From positions 1 to 64,000 of the forward strand of contig NZ_SRLB01000016.1 of the NCBI RefSeq assembly GCF_004745635.1: a stretch of DNA of 64,000 bases, written 5' to 3'. The notes under the pieces are model-generated. The model saw only the letters and a list, made by a program, of their open reading frames with translations. It was not told the DNA's origin and ran no database searches. The translations under genes and the position numbers were made by a program. Positions within the stretch are counted from its first letter, which is position 1. Every line of letters begins with the position of its first letter. Positions 51,460-59,413 of the stretch are shown here, piece after piece. The stretch comes from Methylobacterium nonmethylotrophicum (GTDB lineage Bacteria; Pseudomonadota; Alphaproteobacteria; Rhizobiales; Beijerinckiaceae).

Positions 51460-52379
51460 CGCATCGGCGGCAGCGGCGGCAGGGCGGCGAAGCCCTGCTC
51501 GACCTTGCCGAGGCAGCACTTCTTGAACTTCTTGCCGCTGCCGCAGGGGCATGAATCGTTGCGGCCGACGTCGCGATAGGGGTTGCGCTCGGGGATCGGG
51601 ACTCCGTCGTCGTCGAGGTCGGGCAGGTGATCCATGGCCCCTTCGCGGGTATGGTCGAGCGCACCGATCAGGTCGTCGAGGTAGTCGATCAGCAGATCGT
51701 CGAAGCGCTCGCGGCTCTTCGGCCGCAGACGCGCTTCCTTGAGGGTCTCCTGCACCGTCTCCCAGCTGACGACGCGGCCGGCGTTGCGGCCGTCCTTGCG
51801 CGCCGCCTTGAGACGGGGCACGAGGTCGTCGAAGCCGAGCAGCGCGACCGTGTCCTCCCAGCCCTGCCAGACCTCCTCCGCGTCGGGCAGCGCCAAGCGC
51901 TCGTCGTCGAAGCGGACCAGGAAGGCTTTCACCGCCTCTCGGTCGATGCGTGCGTCGGCCGTCAGCAGCGCCAGGGCGTGGAAGAGCTGCATCCGCGCGA
52001 GGCCGGCGGGCGCCTCGCCGGCGATGGCGGCAAGCAGGGCGTCGGCGTCGCCGTCGAAGCTGCCGGCGACGAGGCTCGCCAGGGTGTTCGGGTAATCCTC
52101 CCCAAGGGCCGCGGATATGGCGTCGTCGTCGCGGCGCAGGAGGCGCATCAGGGGCGCGTGGATCCGGGTGTCCCGGGCCGAGGCCAGGACGTGGATGCCC
52201 CAGAACAGCAGGCTCCGCTCGGGCTCGGTCAGCGCCTCGCCTTCGCCGTCGGCGGCGCGGACGAGGATTGCGACCACCGGCTCGGCGATGGATTCCGGCG
52301 CCACCAAGGCGCGCTCCAGAGCCTCCTCCGGCAGGTAGGTCGCGGCCGAAAGCTCCCGGATCAGATCGGTATCCGCCAT
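51456..52379 (-). CDS. DUF1186-like protein with C-terminal SEC-C motif
   Basis: A 307-aa acidic helical protein that looks like DUF1186 in its first 250 residues (LSAATYLPEEALERAL, VAGSFDGDADALLAAIAG, LLIDYLDDLIGALD). It ends in a zinc-binding SEC-C motif NDSCPCGSGKKFKKCC, as at the tail of SecA. The SEC-C module usually mediates contact with SecB, ribosomes or nucleic acid. The ribosome site GGAGGAGGAGG is excellent. It ends at the convergent ThiF/MoeB-type gene and precedes (in its own direction) nothing else. Confidence 0.8.
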   Translation of the reverse strand: MADTDLIRELSAATYLPEEALERALVAPESIAEPVVAILVRAADGEGEALTEPERSLLFWGIHVLASARDTRIHAPLMRLLRRDDDAISAALGEDYPNTLASLVAGSFDGDADALLAAIAGEAPAGLARMQLFHALALLTADARIDREAVKAFLVRFDDERLALPDAEEVWQGWEDTVALLGFDDLVPRLKAARKDGRNAGRVVSWETVQETLKEARLRPKSRERFDDLLIDYLDDLIGALDHTREGAMDHLPDLDDDGVPIPERNPYRDVGRNDSCPCGSGKKFKKCCLGKVEQGFAALPPLPPMR

Positions 52380-52438
52380 GCCCACCTCCTCCTCCGCTGA
52401 TCCGGCGTCGTGCGGCGCGCCGCCGGTACGTGTCGGCC

Positions 52439-54862
52439 TCAACCCCGCAGGGTCGCGCCGGTCTTGCGCGTCACCTCGGCGACGATCTTCTGGCTCACCG
52501 CCTCGATCTCGGCGTCGGTGAGGGTGCGGTCCGTCGGCTGCAGCCGCACCGCCACGGCGACGGACTTCTGGTCCTCGCCGATCCCCGGACCCTCGTAGAC
52601 GTCGAACACCTCGATCCCGGTAACGAGGGTGCGCTCGGCGCCCTGCGCCGCCTTCAGGATGTCGCCCGCCGCGACGGCGCGCGAGACCACGAAGGCGAAG
52701 TCGCGGGTGAGCGGCTGAAAGTCCGGCAGGCTCGCCGCCGGCTTCATCTTGGTCGGCCGGTGCTTCGGGAGCGGCAAGGCGTCGAGGGTGATCTCGCACA
52801 CCACCACCGGGCCCTTCACGTCGAGGGCCTTCAGCACCCGCGGGTGCAGTTCGCCGAAGAACCCCACTTGGTTGCGCGGCCCGAACTGGAGCGTGCCGGA
52901 GCGGCCGGGATGGAGCCAGTCCGGCCCGCCGGCGACGACCTGCAGGCCGCCGGTCGGCACGCCGAGGGCGGCGAGCAGCGCGAGCGCGTCGGCCTTGGCC
53001 TCGAAGGCGTCGACGGGCCGAGCCGTGCCGTCCCAGTGCCGGCCGGCGCCGCCGTGGCGGGCGGAGCCGCGGCGGAGCGCCGTCGCCTTGGTGGTCTGGC
53101 CCTCCGGCTGGTCGGAGGCGAAGCACTGCCCGACCTCGAACAGGGCGACGTCGCCGTATCCCCGGTCGGCGTTGCGCTGCGCGGCGCGGGCGAGGCCCGG
53201 CACCAGGCTCGGGCGCATGTCCGAGAGGTCGGCGGCGATCGGATTGGCGAGCGCCAGCTCCGGCCTGCCGCCGCCGAACAGCGTCGCGTCGTTGTGGGCG
53301 ATGAACGACCAAGTCACGGCCTCGACGAGGCCGCGGGCCGCAAACTCGCGTTTGGCGAGCCGCGTGCGCTTCTGCATCACGGTCAGGACCGGGCGGATGA
53401 CGGTCGCCTCGATCCGCGGCAGGGGCTTGGGCTCGATCCGGTCGAGGCCGGCGATGCGCACGATCTCCTCGACGAGGTCGGCCTTGCCCTCGACGTCCGG
53501 GCGCCAGGACGGCGGGAGCACCTTGGCCCGGTCGCCCGAGCCGGCGACGTGGAAGCCGAGCGCCTCGAGCGTCACCTTCATCTCCGGCCGCGGCAGGTCG
53601 AGGCCGGAGAGGCGCCGCACCTCGGTCCACGGGAAGTCGACGATGCGGTCGGTGTCCGGCACCTCGCCCGACACGACAGCCTCGCTGGGTGAGCCGCCGC
53701 AGAGGTCGAGCACCATCCGGGTCGCGAGATCGAGGCCCGGCAGCGCGAAGGCCGGGTCGACCCCGCGCTCGAACCGGTAGCGGGCATCCGTCACGATGCC
53801 GAGGCGACGCCCCGTGCGGGCGATGGTGAGCGGGTCCCACAGGGCCGATTCGATCAGCACGTCGGTCGTGCCCGCGTCGCAGCCGGAATGCTCCCCGCCC
53901 ATGATGCCGGCGATCGATTCGACCCCGGCCTCGTCGGCGATGACGACCGTGCCGTCGTCGAGCCGGTAGGTGCGCCCGTCGAGGGCCAGCACCTCCTCGC
54001 CGTCGCGGGCGCGCCGCACGGTGAGGTTGCCCCTCACCTTGGCGGCGTCGAAAACGTGAAGCGGCCGGCCGCGGTCGAAGGTAATGTAGTTGGTGATGTC
54101 GACGAGCGCATTGATCGGCCGCAGGCCGATCGCGGTCAGGCGCCGGCGCATCCACTCAGGCGAAGGCCCGTTCGTCACGCCCCGCACCAGCCGCAAGCCG
54201 AAGAGCGGGCAGAGATGATCGTCCTCGCGGGCGAGGTCGCGGGTGACCGTCACCGGGCAGGCCCCGTCCCCGCGCACCGGCGGGGTGTGCTCGCGCCGCA
54301 GGGTGCCGATGCCGGTGGCGGCGAGGTCGCGGGCGATGCCGTGGATGCCGGTGCAGTCGGGCCGGTTCGGCGTCAGGTTGATCTCGATCACCGGATCGTC
54401 GAGGCCGGCGAACGCCGCGTAGGGCTGGCCCACCGGCGCGTCGGCGGGCAGGTCGAGGATGCCGTCGTGATCGTCCGACAGGCCGAGCTCGGCACCCGAG
54501 CACAGCATGCCGCGGCTCTCGACGCCGCGGATCACGCCGACCGACAGGGTGATGTTCTTGCCCGGCACGTAGGTGCCGGGCGGCGCGAACACGCTGCGCA
54601 TGCCGGCCCGGGCGTTGGGCGCGCCGCAGACGACCTGCACGGGCGCGCCCTCGCCGGTATCGACGGTGCAGACCCGCAGGCGGTCGGCGTTCGGGTGCTG
54701 CTCGGCGGTGAGGACGGCGGCGATGCGGTAGGGCGCGAGCGCCGCCGCCTTGTCCTCGACGCGCTCGACCTCCAGGCCGATGCGGGTCAGCGTCTCGACG
54801 ATCACGTCGAGGGAGGCGTCGGTGTCGAGGTGGTCCTTGAGCCAGGAGAGGGTGAACTTCAT
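52439..54862 (-). CDS. pheT: phenylalanyl-tRNA synthetase beta subunit
   Basis: An 807-aa subunit. MKFTLSWLKDHLDTDASLD is the usual start; an OB-fold tRNA-binding domain covers about 40-150 (VLTAEQHPNADRLRVCTVDT). B3/B4 editing region (about 210-370), B5 and the FDX-ACB anticodon domain at the C-terminus (VRLQPTDRTLTDAEIEAVSQ) follow. Its partner pheS is upstream, but two other genes lie between them. It starts 17 bp after the HEPN-like gene, so its expression must depend on read-through from that unit. Confidence 0.96.
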   Translation of the reverse strand: MKFTLSWLKDHLDTDASLDVIVETLTRIGLEVERVEDKAAALAPYRIAAVLTAEQHPNADRLRVCTVDTGEGAPVQVVCGAPNARAGMRSVFAPPGTYVPGKNITLSVGVIRGVESRGMLCSGAELGLSDDHDGILDLPADAPVGQPYAAFAGLDDPVIEINLTPNRPDCTGIHGIARDLAATGIGTLRREHTPPVRGDGACPVTVTRDLAREDDHLCPLFGLRLVRGVTNGPSPEWMRRRLTAIGLRPINALVDITNYITFDRGRPLHVFDAAKVRGNLTVRRARDGEEVLALDGRTYRLDDGTVVIADEAGVESIAGIMGGEHSGCDAGTTDVLIESALWDPLTIARTGRRLGIVTDARYRFERGVDPAFALPGLDLATRMVLDLCGGSPSEAVVSGEVPDTDRIVDFPWTEVRRLSGLDLPRPEMKVTLEALGFHVAGSGDRAKVLPPSWRPDVEGKADLVEEIVRIAGLDRIEPKPLPRIEATVIRPVLTVMQKRTRLAKREFAARGLVEAVTWSFIAHNDATLFGGGRPELALANPIAADLSDMRPSLVPGLARAAQRNADRGYGDVALFEVGQCFASDQPEGQTTKATALRRGSARHGGAGRHWDGTARPVDAFEAKADALALLAALGVPTGGLQVVAGGPDWLHPGRSGTLQFGPRNQVGFFGELHPRVLKALDVKGPVVVCEITLDALPLPKHRPTKMKPAASLPDFQPLTRDFAFVVSRAVAAGDILKAAQGAERTLVTGIEVFDVYEGPGIGEDQKSVAVAVRLQPTDRTLTDAEIEAVSQKIVAEVTRKTGATLRG

Positions 54863-54879
54863 CGGGGCTACCTCTCGGC

Positions 54880-55365
54880 TCAGGCGAGCCGGGTCTTCGT
54901 GATGAGGAGGACGGCCAGGCGGCGGCACTGGTCGTCGTCGAGGGTTTCGAGGTCGGCGATCGTCTTGCGGGCGCGGGCGACGGCGTTGCGGGTCACATCG
55001 CGACGGACATCGAGGCTCGGCGGGCTGTAATCCGCCAGGTGCCGGCGCTCCTGCAGATCGGCGAAGGCAGTCCCGATGCCGGCAATCACCGAGCCCAGCT
55101 CAGCCGCCTCGCGCCCCGACAGGCGCCGCCGGACCTGGCCGTGATCGAGCAGCCGGTAGATCGGCTCCATCACCGCGGCGTCACGCCGCCACAGGCCGAG
55201 CGAACGGGTGCAGACGAAGCAGAGGCCGTGAAACACGGCGTAATAGGCACCGCTGACGGCGCGCCGCATCGCCGCCTTCTCCAGGTTGCGGCGCCCGCGC
55301 TGCTCGGCCAGGGCATCGGCGAGTTCCAGGAGGTCGTAGACGAGGGAATTGCCCAGGCGTGGCAT
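54880..55365 (-). CDS. HEPN-like helical protein inserted between pheS and pheT
   Basis: A 161-aa all-helical protein. MRRAVSGAYYAVFHGLCFVC and the later LQERRHLADYSPPSLDV resemble HEPN-domain proteins, where an SxxYYAxFH helix and an R-x-x-ADY or Rx4-6H motif build a dimeric nuclease or nucleotide-binding fold. HEPN proteins are common as toxins in toxin-antitoxin and defence modules. The canonical Rx4-6H spacing is not strictly met, so activity is uncertain. Its start overlaps the stop of the 104-aa gene by one base (TGATG), so the two are coupled. An ATG at 55389 is an alternative start inside the upstream gene. Confidence 0.62.
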   Translation of the reverse strand: MPRLGNSLVYDLLELADALAEQRGRRNLEKAAMRRAVSGAYYAVFHGLCFVCTRSLGLWRRDAAVMEPIYRLLDHGQVRRRLSGREAAELGSVIAGIGTAFADLQERRHLADYSPPSLDVRRDVTRNAVARARKTIADLETLDDDQCRRLAVLLITKTRLA

Positions 55366-55679
55366 CAGGCGTTCTCTTCCTCGTCCCACTCATCCTCGTC
55401 GTCGTTCCCGAGGGGCTCGTCACCTGGATATCGGAATTCGAGATAGGGGAAGCGCTCCTCCCCCTTCGCGAGCAGAGCCATCCGAAGCGCCGCATGCGCG
55501 GCGTTGGATTCGGCCCCGCCGGTCACGCCCGAGCCAGGCTTGAAATGGGCGGTAACGAACAACGACGGCTCGTCGGCGTGGTTGTAGCCGGCGCGCAGTT
55601 CGGCCTGCTCATAGCCGGAGGCGGCGAGGTACTGCGTGAGGACCTCGTCGGTGATCGCTAGAATCTCGCTCTCAATCAT
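55365..55679 (-). CDS. small acidic protein, partner of the HEPN-like protein
   Basis: A 104-aa protein beginning MIESEILAITDEVLTQYLAA and ending in a very acidic tail (GNDDEDEWDEEENA). The middle (DEPSLFVTAHFKPGSGV) looks beta-rich. No family is recognised. Overlap with the HEPN-like gene, small size and acidity would suit an antitoxin or inhibitor, but this is inference. It starts 56 bp after the pheS stop. Confidence 0.6.
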   Translation of the reverse strand: MIESEILAITDEVLTQYLAASGYEQAELRAGYNHADEPSLFVTAHFKPGSGVTGGAESNAAHAALRMALLAKGEERFPYLEFRYPGDEPLGNDDEDEWDEEENA

Positions 55680-55735
55680 GATGCGCCTCTCGGGGCAAGC
55701 CGCCTCGTTTACGTAGACGCCTCTGGACGGTGACG

Positions 55736-56818
55736 TCAGCCGGTCAGGCCACCGACCAGGCTCGGGATGTCGAGGGGCCGGAAGCCGTAATGCTCGAGCC
55801 AGCGCACGTCCGCCTCGAAGAACGGGCGCAGGTCCGGCATGCCGTATTTGAGCATCGCGATCCGGTCGATGCCCATGCCCCAGGCGAAGCCCTGCACGCT
55901 GTCCGGGTCGAGGCCGCAATTGCGCAGCACGTTGGGGTGGACCATGCCGCAGCCGAGGATCTCGAGCCAGTCGTCGCCCTCGCCGAAGCGGATCTCGCCG
56001 CCCTTGCGCGAGCACTGGATGTCGACCTCGGCCGAAGGCTCGGTGAAGGGGAAGAACGAGGGCCGGAAGCGCATCTTGACGCTGTCGACCTCGAAGAACG
56101 CCTTGCAGAACTCCTCCAGGATCCACTTCAGGTGGCCGATATTGGCCTGGCGGTCGATCACCAGGCCCTCGACCTGGTGGAACATCGGGGTGTGGGTCTG
56201 GTCGGAATCGTGCCGGTAGGTGCGCCCAGGGCAGATCACCCGGATCGGCGGCTGCACGCTGCGCATGGTGCGGACCTGCACCGGCGAGGTGTGGGTGCGC
56301 AGGAGCTTGCGCTTCCCGTCCCGGTCGGGCCGCAGGAAGAAGGTGTCGTGCATCTCGCGGGCCGGATGGCCCTCGGGGAAGTTGAGCGCCGTGAAGTTCA
56401 GCTCGTCGGTCTCGACGTCCGGCCCCTCCGCGATCGAGAAGCCCATATCGCCGAAGATCGCCGTGATCTCGTCCATCACCTGGGTGATGGGGTGGATGCG
56501 CCCGCGGGTCTCCGGGCCCTCGCGCACCGGCAGGGTCACGTCGATGCGCTCGGCACTGAGCCGGGCCGCGAGCGCCGCCTCGGCCAGGGTCTCGCGGCGC
56601 GACTGGATCGCGCCCTGGACCCGGTCGCGCAGTCCGTTGATCAGCGGGCCCTGCTCCTTGCGCGCCTCGGGCGACATCGCGCCGAGCGTCTTCAAGAGCT
56701 CGGAGACGGCGCCCTTCTTGCCGAGGGCGGCGACGCGCACGCCTTCGAGGGACGCCTCGTCGGCGGCGCCGGCGACCTGCGCCAGGAGATCGGTTTCGAG
56801 GCTGGTGAGATCGGTCAT
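55736..56818 (-). CDS. pheS: phenylalanyl-tRNA synthetase alpha subunit
   Basis: A 360-aa catalytic subunit. Class II motif 2 is in RTHTSPVQVRTM and GRTYRHDSDQTHTPMFHQVE, motif 3 in GCGMVHPNVLRNCG and GFAWGMGIDRIAMLKYG. N-terminal helices form the coiled-coil that touches tRNA. It is separated from pheT by the two-gene insertion and from rplT by a terminator. Confidence 0.96.
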   Translation of the reverse strand: MTDLTSLETDLLAQVAGAADEASLEGVRVAALGKKGAVSELLKTLGAMSPEARKEQGPLINGLRDRVQGAIQSRRETLAEAALAARLSAERIDVTLPVREGPETRGRIHPITQVMDEITAIFGDMGFSIAEGPDVETDELNFTALNFPEGHPAREMHDTFFLRPDRDGKRKLLRTHTSPVQVRTMRSVQPPIRVICPGRTYRHDSDQTHTPMFHQVEGLVIDRQANIGHLKWILEEFCKAFFEVDSVKMRFRPSFFPFTEPSAEVDIQCSRKGGEIRFGEGDDWLEILGCGMVHPNVLRNCGLDPDSVQGFAWGMGIDRIAMLKYGMPDLRPFFEADVRWLEHYGFRPLDIPSLVGGLTG

Positions 56819-56903
56819 GGTCTGCTCAATCGGGGCTCAGCCGATGCCCTGCAACGCGCCGCCCCGCTCCGTCAACCCGGGCGGGGGACCGGCCTTCGCA
56901 ACG

Positions 56904-56929
56904 CAAAACGGCCCGCGAGGGCGGGCCGT
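56904..56929 (-). terminator. rho-independent terminator after rplT
   Basis: On the minus strand ACGGCCCGC (56929-56921) pairs with GCGGGCCGT (56916-56908) around a 4-base loop, followed by TTTTG. It lies 61 bp past the rplT stop and 86 bp before pheS, separating the ribosomal-protein unit from the synthetase unit. Confidence 0.75.
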
Positions 56930-56989
56930 GCTGTCCGGTCGCGGGGGACCGGAGGACCCGCGCCGGGCGCGGGCCGTGAGGCTCGGGCT

Positions 56990-57367
56990 TCAAGCCGCCT
57001 TGACGAGCTCGGCCGGCAGCGCCGACTTGGCCTTCTCGACCACGGCCACGAAGGCCGCCGGCTCGTGGATGGCGAGCTCCGAGAGCGCCTTGCGGTCGAC
57101 CTGGACGCCGGACTTGGCGAGGCCGTCGATGAAGCGCGAATAGGTCAGGCCGTGCGGGCGGACCGCCGCGTTGATGCGCTGGATCCACAGCGCGCGGAAG
57201 TTGCGCTTCTTGTTCTTACGATCGCGGTAGGCATATTGCATGCCCTTCTCGACCGCCTGCTTGGCGATGCGGATCGTGTTCTTGCGCCGGCCGTAATAGC
57301 CCTTGGCGGCCTTGAAAACCTTCTTGTGCTTGGCGTGGCTGGTCACGCCGCGCTTGACGCGGGCCAT
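56990..57367 (-). CDS. rplT: 50S ribosomal protein L20
   Basis: A 125-aa basic protein with MARVKRGVTSHAKHKKVFKA, KGYYGRRKNTIRIAKQAVEK and WIQRINAAVRPHGLTYSRFI, the standard L20 sequence. It binds 23S rRNA early in assembly and, in many bacteria, represses its own operon. It lies 70 bp downstream of rpmI. Confidence 0.97.
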   Translation of the reverse strand: MARVKRGVTSHAKHKKVFKAAKGYYGRRKNTIRIAKQAVEKGMQYAYRDRKNKKRNFRALWIQRINAAVRPHGLTYSRFIDGLAKSGVQVDRKALSELAIHEPAAFVAVVEKAKSALPAELVKAA

Positions 57368-57437
57368 GGTGATCTCCTGGGGGTTCTACGAAACAGAGTG
57401 GCGGGGTGAAGCGTATCTCTGACGAAAACGCCGCGCG

Positions 57438-57641
57438 TCAGCGGGCGTTCGGCAGGAAGTACTTCTTCACGTTGGCGGCATCGCCCTCGAACAGGGTGGT
57501 CGTGCCGCGCAGGTTGCGGATCTGCTTCGTGGTCCGCTTGATCATGCCGTGGCGCTTGCCGGCCTGGGCGTACATGACCTTGCCGGTCCCGGTGATCTTG
57601 AAGCGCTTCTTGGCGCCCGACTTGGTCTTCAGCTTGGGCAT
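57438..57641 (-). CDS. rpmI: 50S ribosomal protein L35
   Basis: A 67-aa protein starting [20 protein letters not shown] with [18 protein letters not shown], diagnostic of L35. It is usually directly downstream of infC; here infC is over 4 kb away with two opposite-strand genes between, so rpmI-rplT must have its own promoter in 57642-57990. Confidence 0.96.
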
Positions 57642-57991
57642 TTTGCTCTCCTGACGCGAACTCCACCGGGGATCCGCCACGGGCGGGCCCCGACGATCGC
57701 GCTCGATCGAAGGTGTGGAGCGACACGAACCGCCACGGCAGCCCTCACGGCCGGGCGGGTCGGCGAGGCGCGCGCTATAACAGAGACGTGAGCAGACCGC
57801 AATCGCCGCCTCGCGGCGCGGTTGATTCCTGTGCGGGTCGGGAACAGGCAGGTTCCGGCGATGGCGTTGTGCGCCGCACCGGAACCATAAGCGTGGGAGC
57901 GCGGTTTCGTTCATGTCCCGCTCAGGCCCGATCCTGCTTGATCCCCGCCAACGTTGACCTGCCACCGTCTGGCGTCTCAGGAGATTTCGTC

Positions 57992-59125
57992 GTGCGCATT
58001 GCCCAGGTAGCCCCTCTCGCGGAGGCCGTTCCGCCGAAGTTCTACGGCGGCACCGAGCGTGTCGTCTCCTGGCTCACGGAGGAGCTGGTCCGCCAGGGCC
58101 ACGACGTCACGCTGTTCGCGAGCGGCGACTCGGAGACGAGCGCCAAGCTCGTCGCCTGCTGCCCGGAGGGCCTGCGGCTCGCCGGCATCCGCGACCACGT
58201 CGCCAGCCACCTCGCGATGCTCTACCACCTGCGCCGGCGGGCGGACGAGTTCGACGTCATCCACTTCCACATCGACCTCCTGCAGTACCCGCTGTTCGAG
58301 GACCTGAACCACAAATGCGTCACCACCCTGCACGGGCGGCTCGACGTGCCGGACTTCATGCCGGTCTACCGCACCTTCACGGGCATGCCCCTGGTGTCGA
58401 TCTCCGACCACCAGCGCGGGCCGATGCCCGAGAACGCGAACTGGCTGCAGACCATCCATCACGGCCTGCCGGCGGAGAATTGCCGCTTCTCGGCCACCCC
58501 GAAGGACGGCGGCTACCTGGCGTTCCTCGGTCGCATCTCGCCCGAGAAGCGCCCCGACCGGGCGATCGAGATCGCCAAGCGCTCCGGCGTGAAGCTGAAG
58601 ATCGCCGCCAAGGTCGACAAGGCTGACCAGGAATACTGGGACGAGGTCATCGAGCCGATGACCCATCACCCCCTGGTCGAGTATATCGGCGAGATCAACG
58701 AGGACCAGAAGCACGAATTCCTCGGCAACGCGCTCGCCCTCGCCTTCCCGATCGACTGGCCGGAGCCCTTCGGCCTGGTGATGATCGAGGCGATGTCGGC
58801 CGGCACGCCGGTGATCGCGTGGCGCAACGGCTCGGTGCCCGAGGTGATCAAGGACGGCGTCTCGGGCGTGGTGGTCGAGTCGATGGACGAGGCGGTCGCC
58901 GCGGTCGAGACCTGCAAGGCGATGAGCCGCGAGGGCGTGCGCCGCTACTTCGAGACCCGCTTCACCGCGAGCGTGATGGCCCGCTCCTACGTGGCCGCCT
59001 ACGAGTCGCTGCTCGCCGGCGACCTCGACGCGATCAAGATCCCGGGCCTGACCATCGGCGCCCCCGCCGCCCTCAACGGCGCGGCCAACGGTGCTGCGCT
59101 GCGCCCGACCCTCCGGGCGGTCTGA
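57992..59125 (+). CDS. GT4-family glycosyltransferase
   Basis: A 377-aa GT-B-fold glycosyltransferase starting with GTG, with AGGAG nine bases upstream. [20 protein letters not shown] is the acceptor-side glycine loop, and the donor site is [20 protein letters not shown] (E-x7-E motif). It has no signal peptide. It is followed, after a strong terminator, by a debranching-type enzyme; the pair may make or remodel a glucan, but the sugar is unknown. The gene lies opposite to and within the infC-rpmI interval. Confidence 0.88.
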
Positions 59126-59160
59126 TCCCGGCGGTCTGATCCCTGACACCCGTCGACGGA

Positions 59161-59201
59161 CGAAAGGCCCGGCCCTCGCAAGGGGGCCGGGCCTTTCGTT
59201 T
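59161..59201 (+). terminator. 15-bp rho-independent terminator
   Basis: CGAAAGGCCCGGCCC (59161-59175) is exactly complementary to 59184-59198 with an 8-base loop and a short T run. It lies 35 bp past the glycosyltransferase stop, so the debranching-type gene has its own promoter. Confidence 0.8.
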
Positions 59202-59413
59202 GTGCGGCGCCTGCCTGAAATCCGGGCCGCCGGGATAACGGATACCCCTGGCACATGCCGCACGATGGCCCACATTCGCTCTAGCGTGGAGCCGGTCTTC
59301 GCGAATCGCAGCGGGGAACCGCGCGCCGGCCTGCCGCGTGGACCACCCCGAGATCTCGCCCCCGATCCCCGCGACGCCGCGCGGGCCGAATGCCCAGGAG
59401 AGAACCCGTGCCG

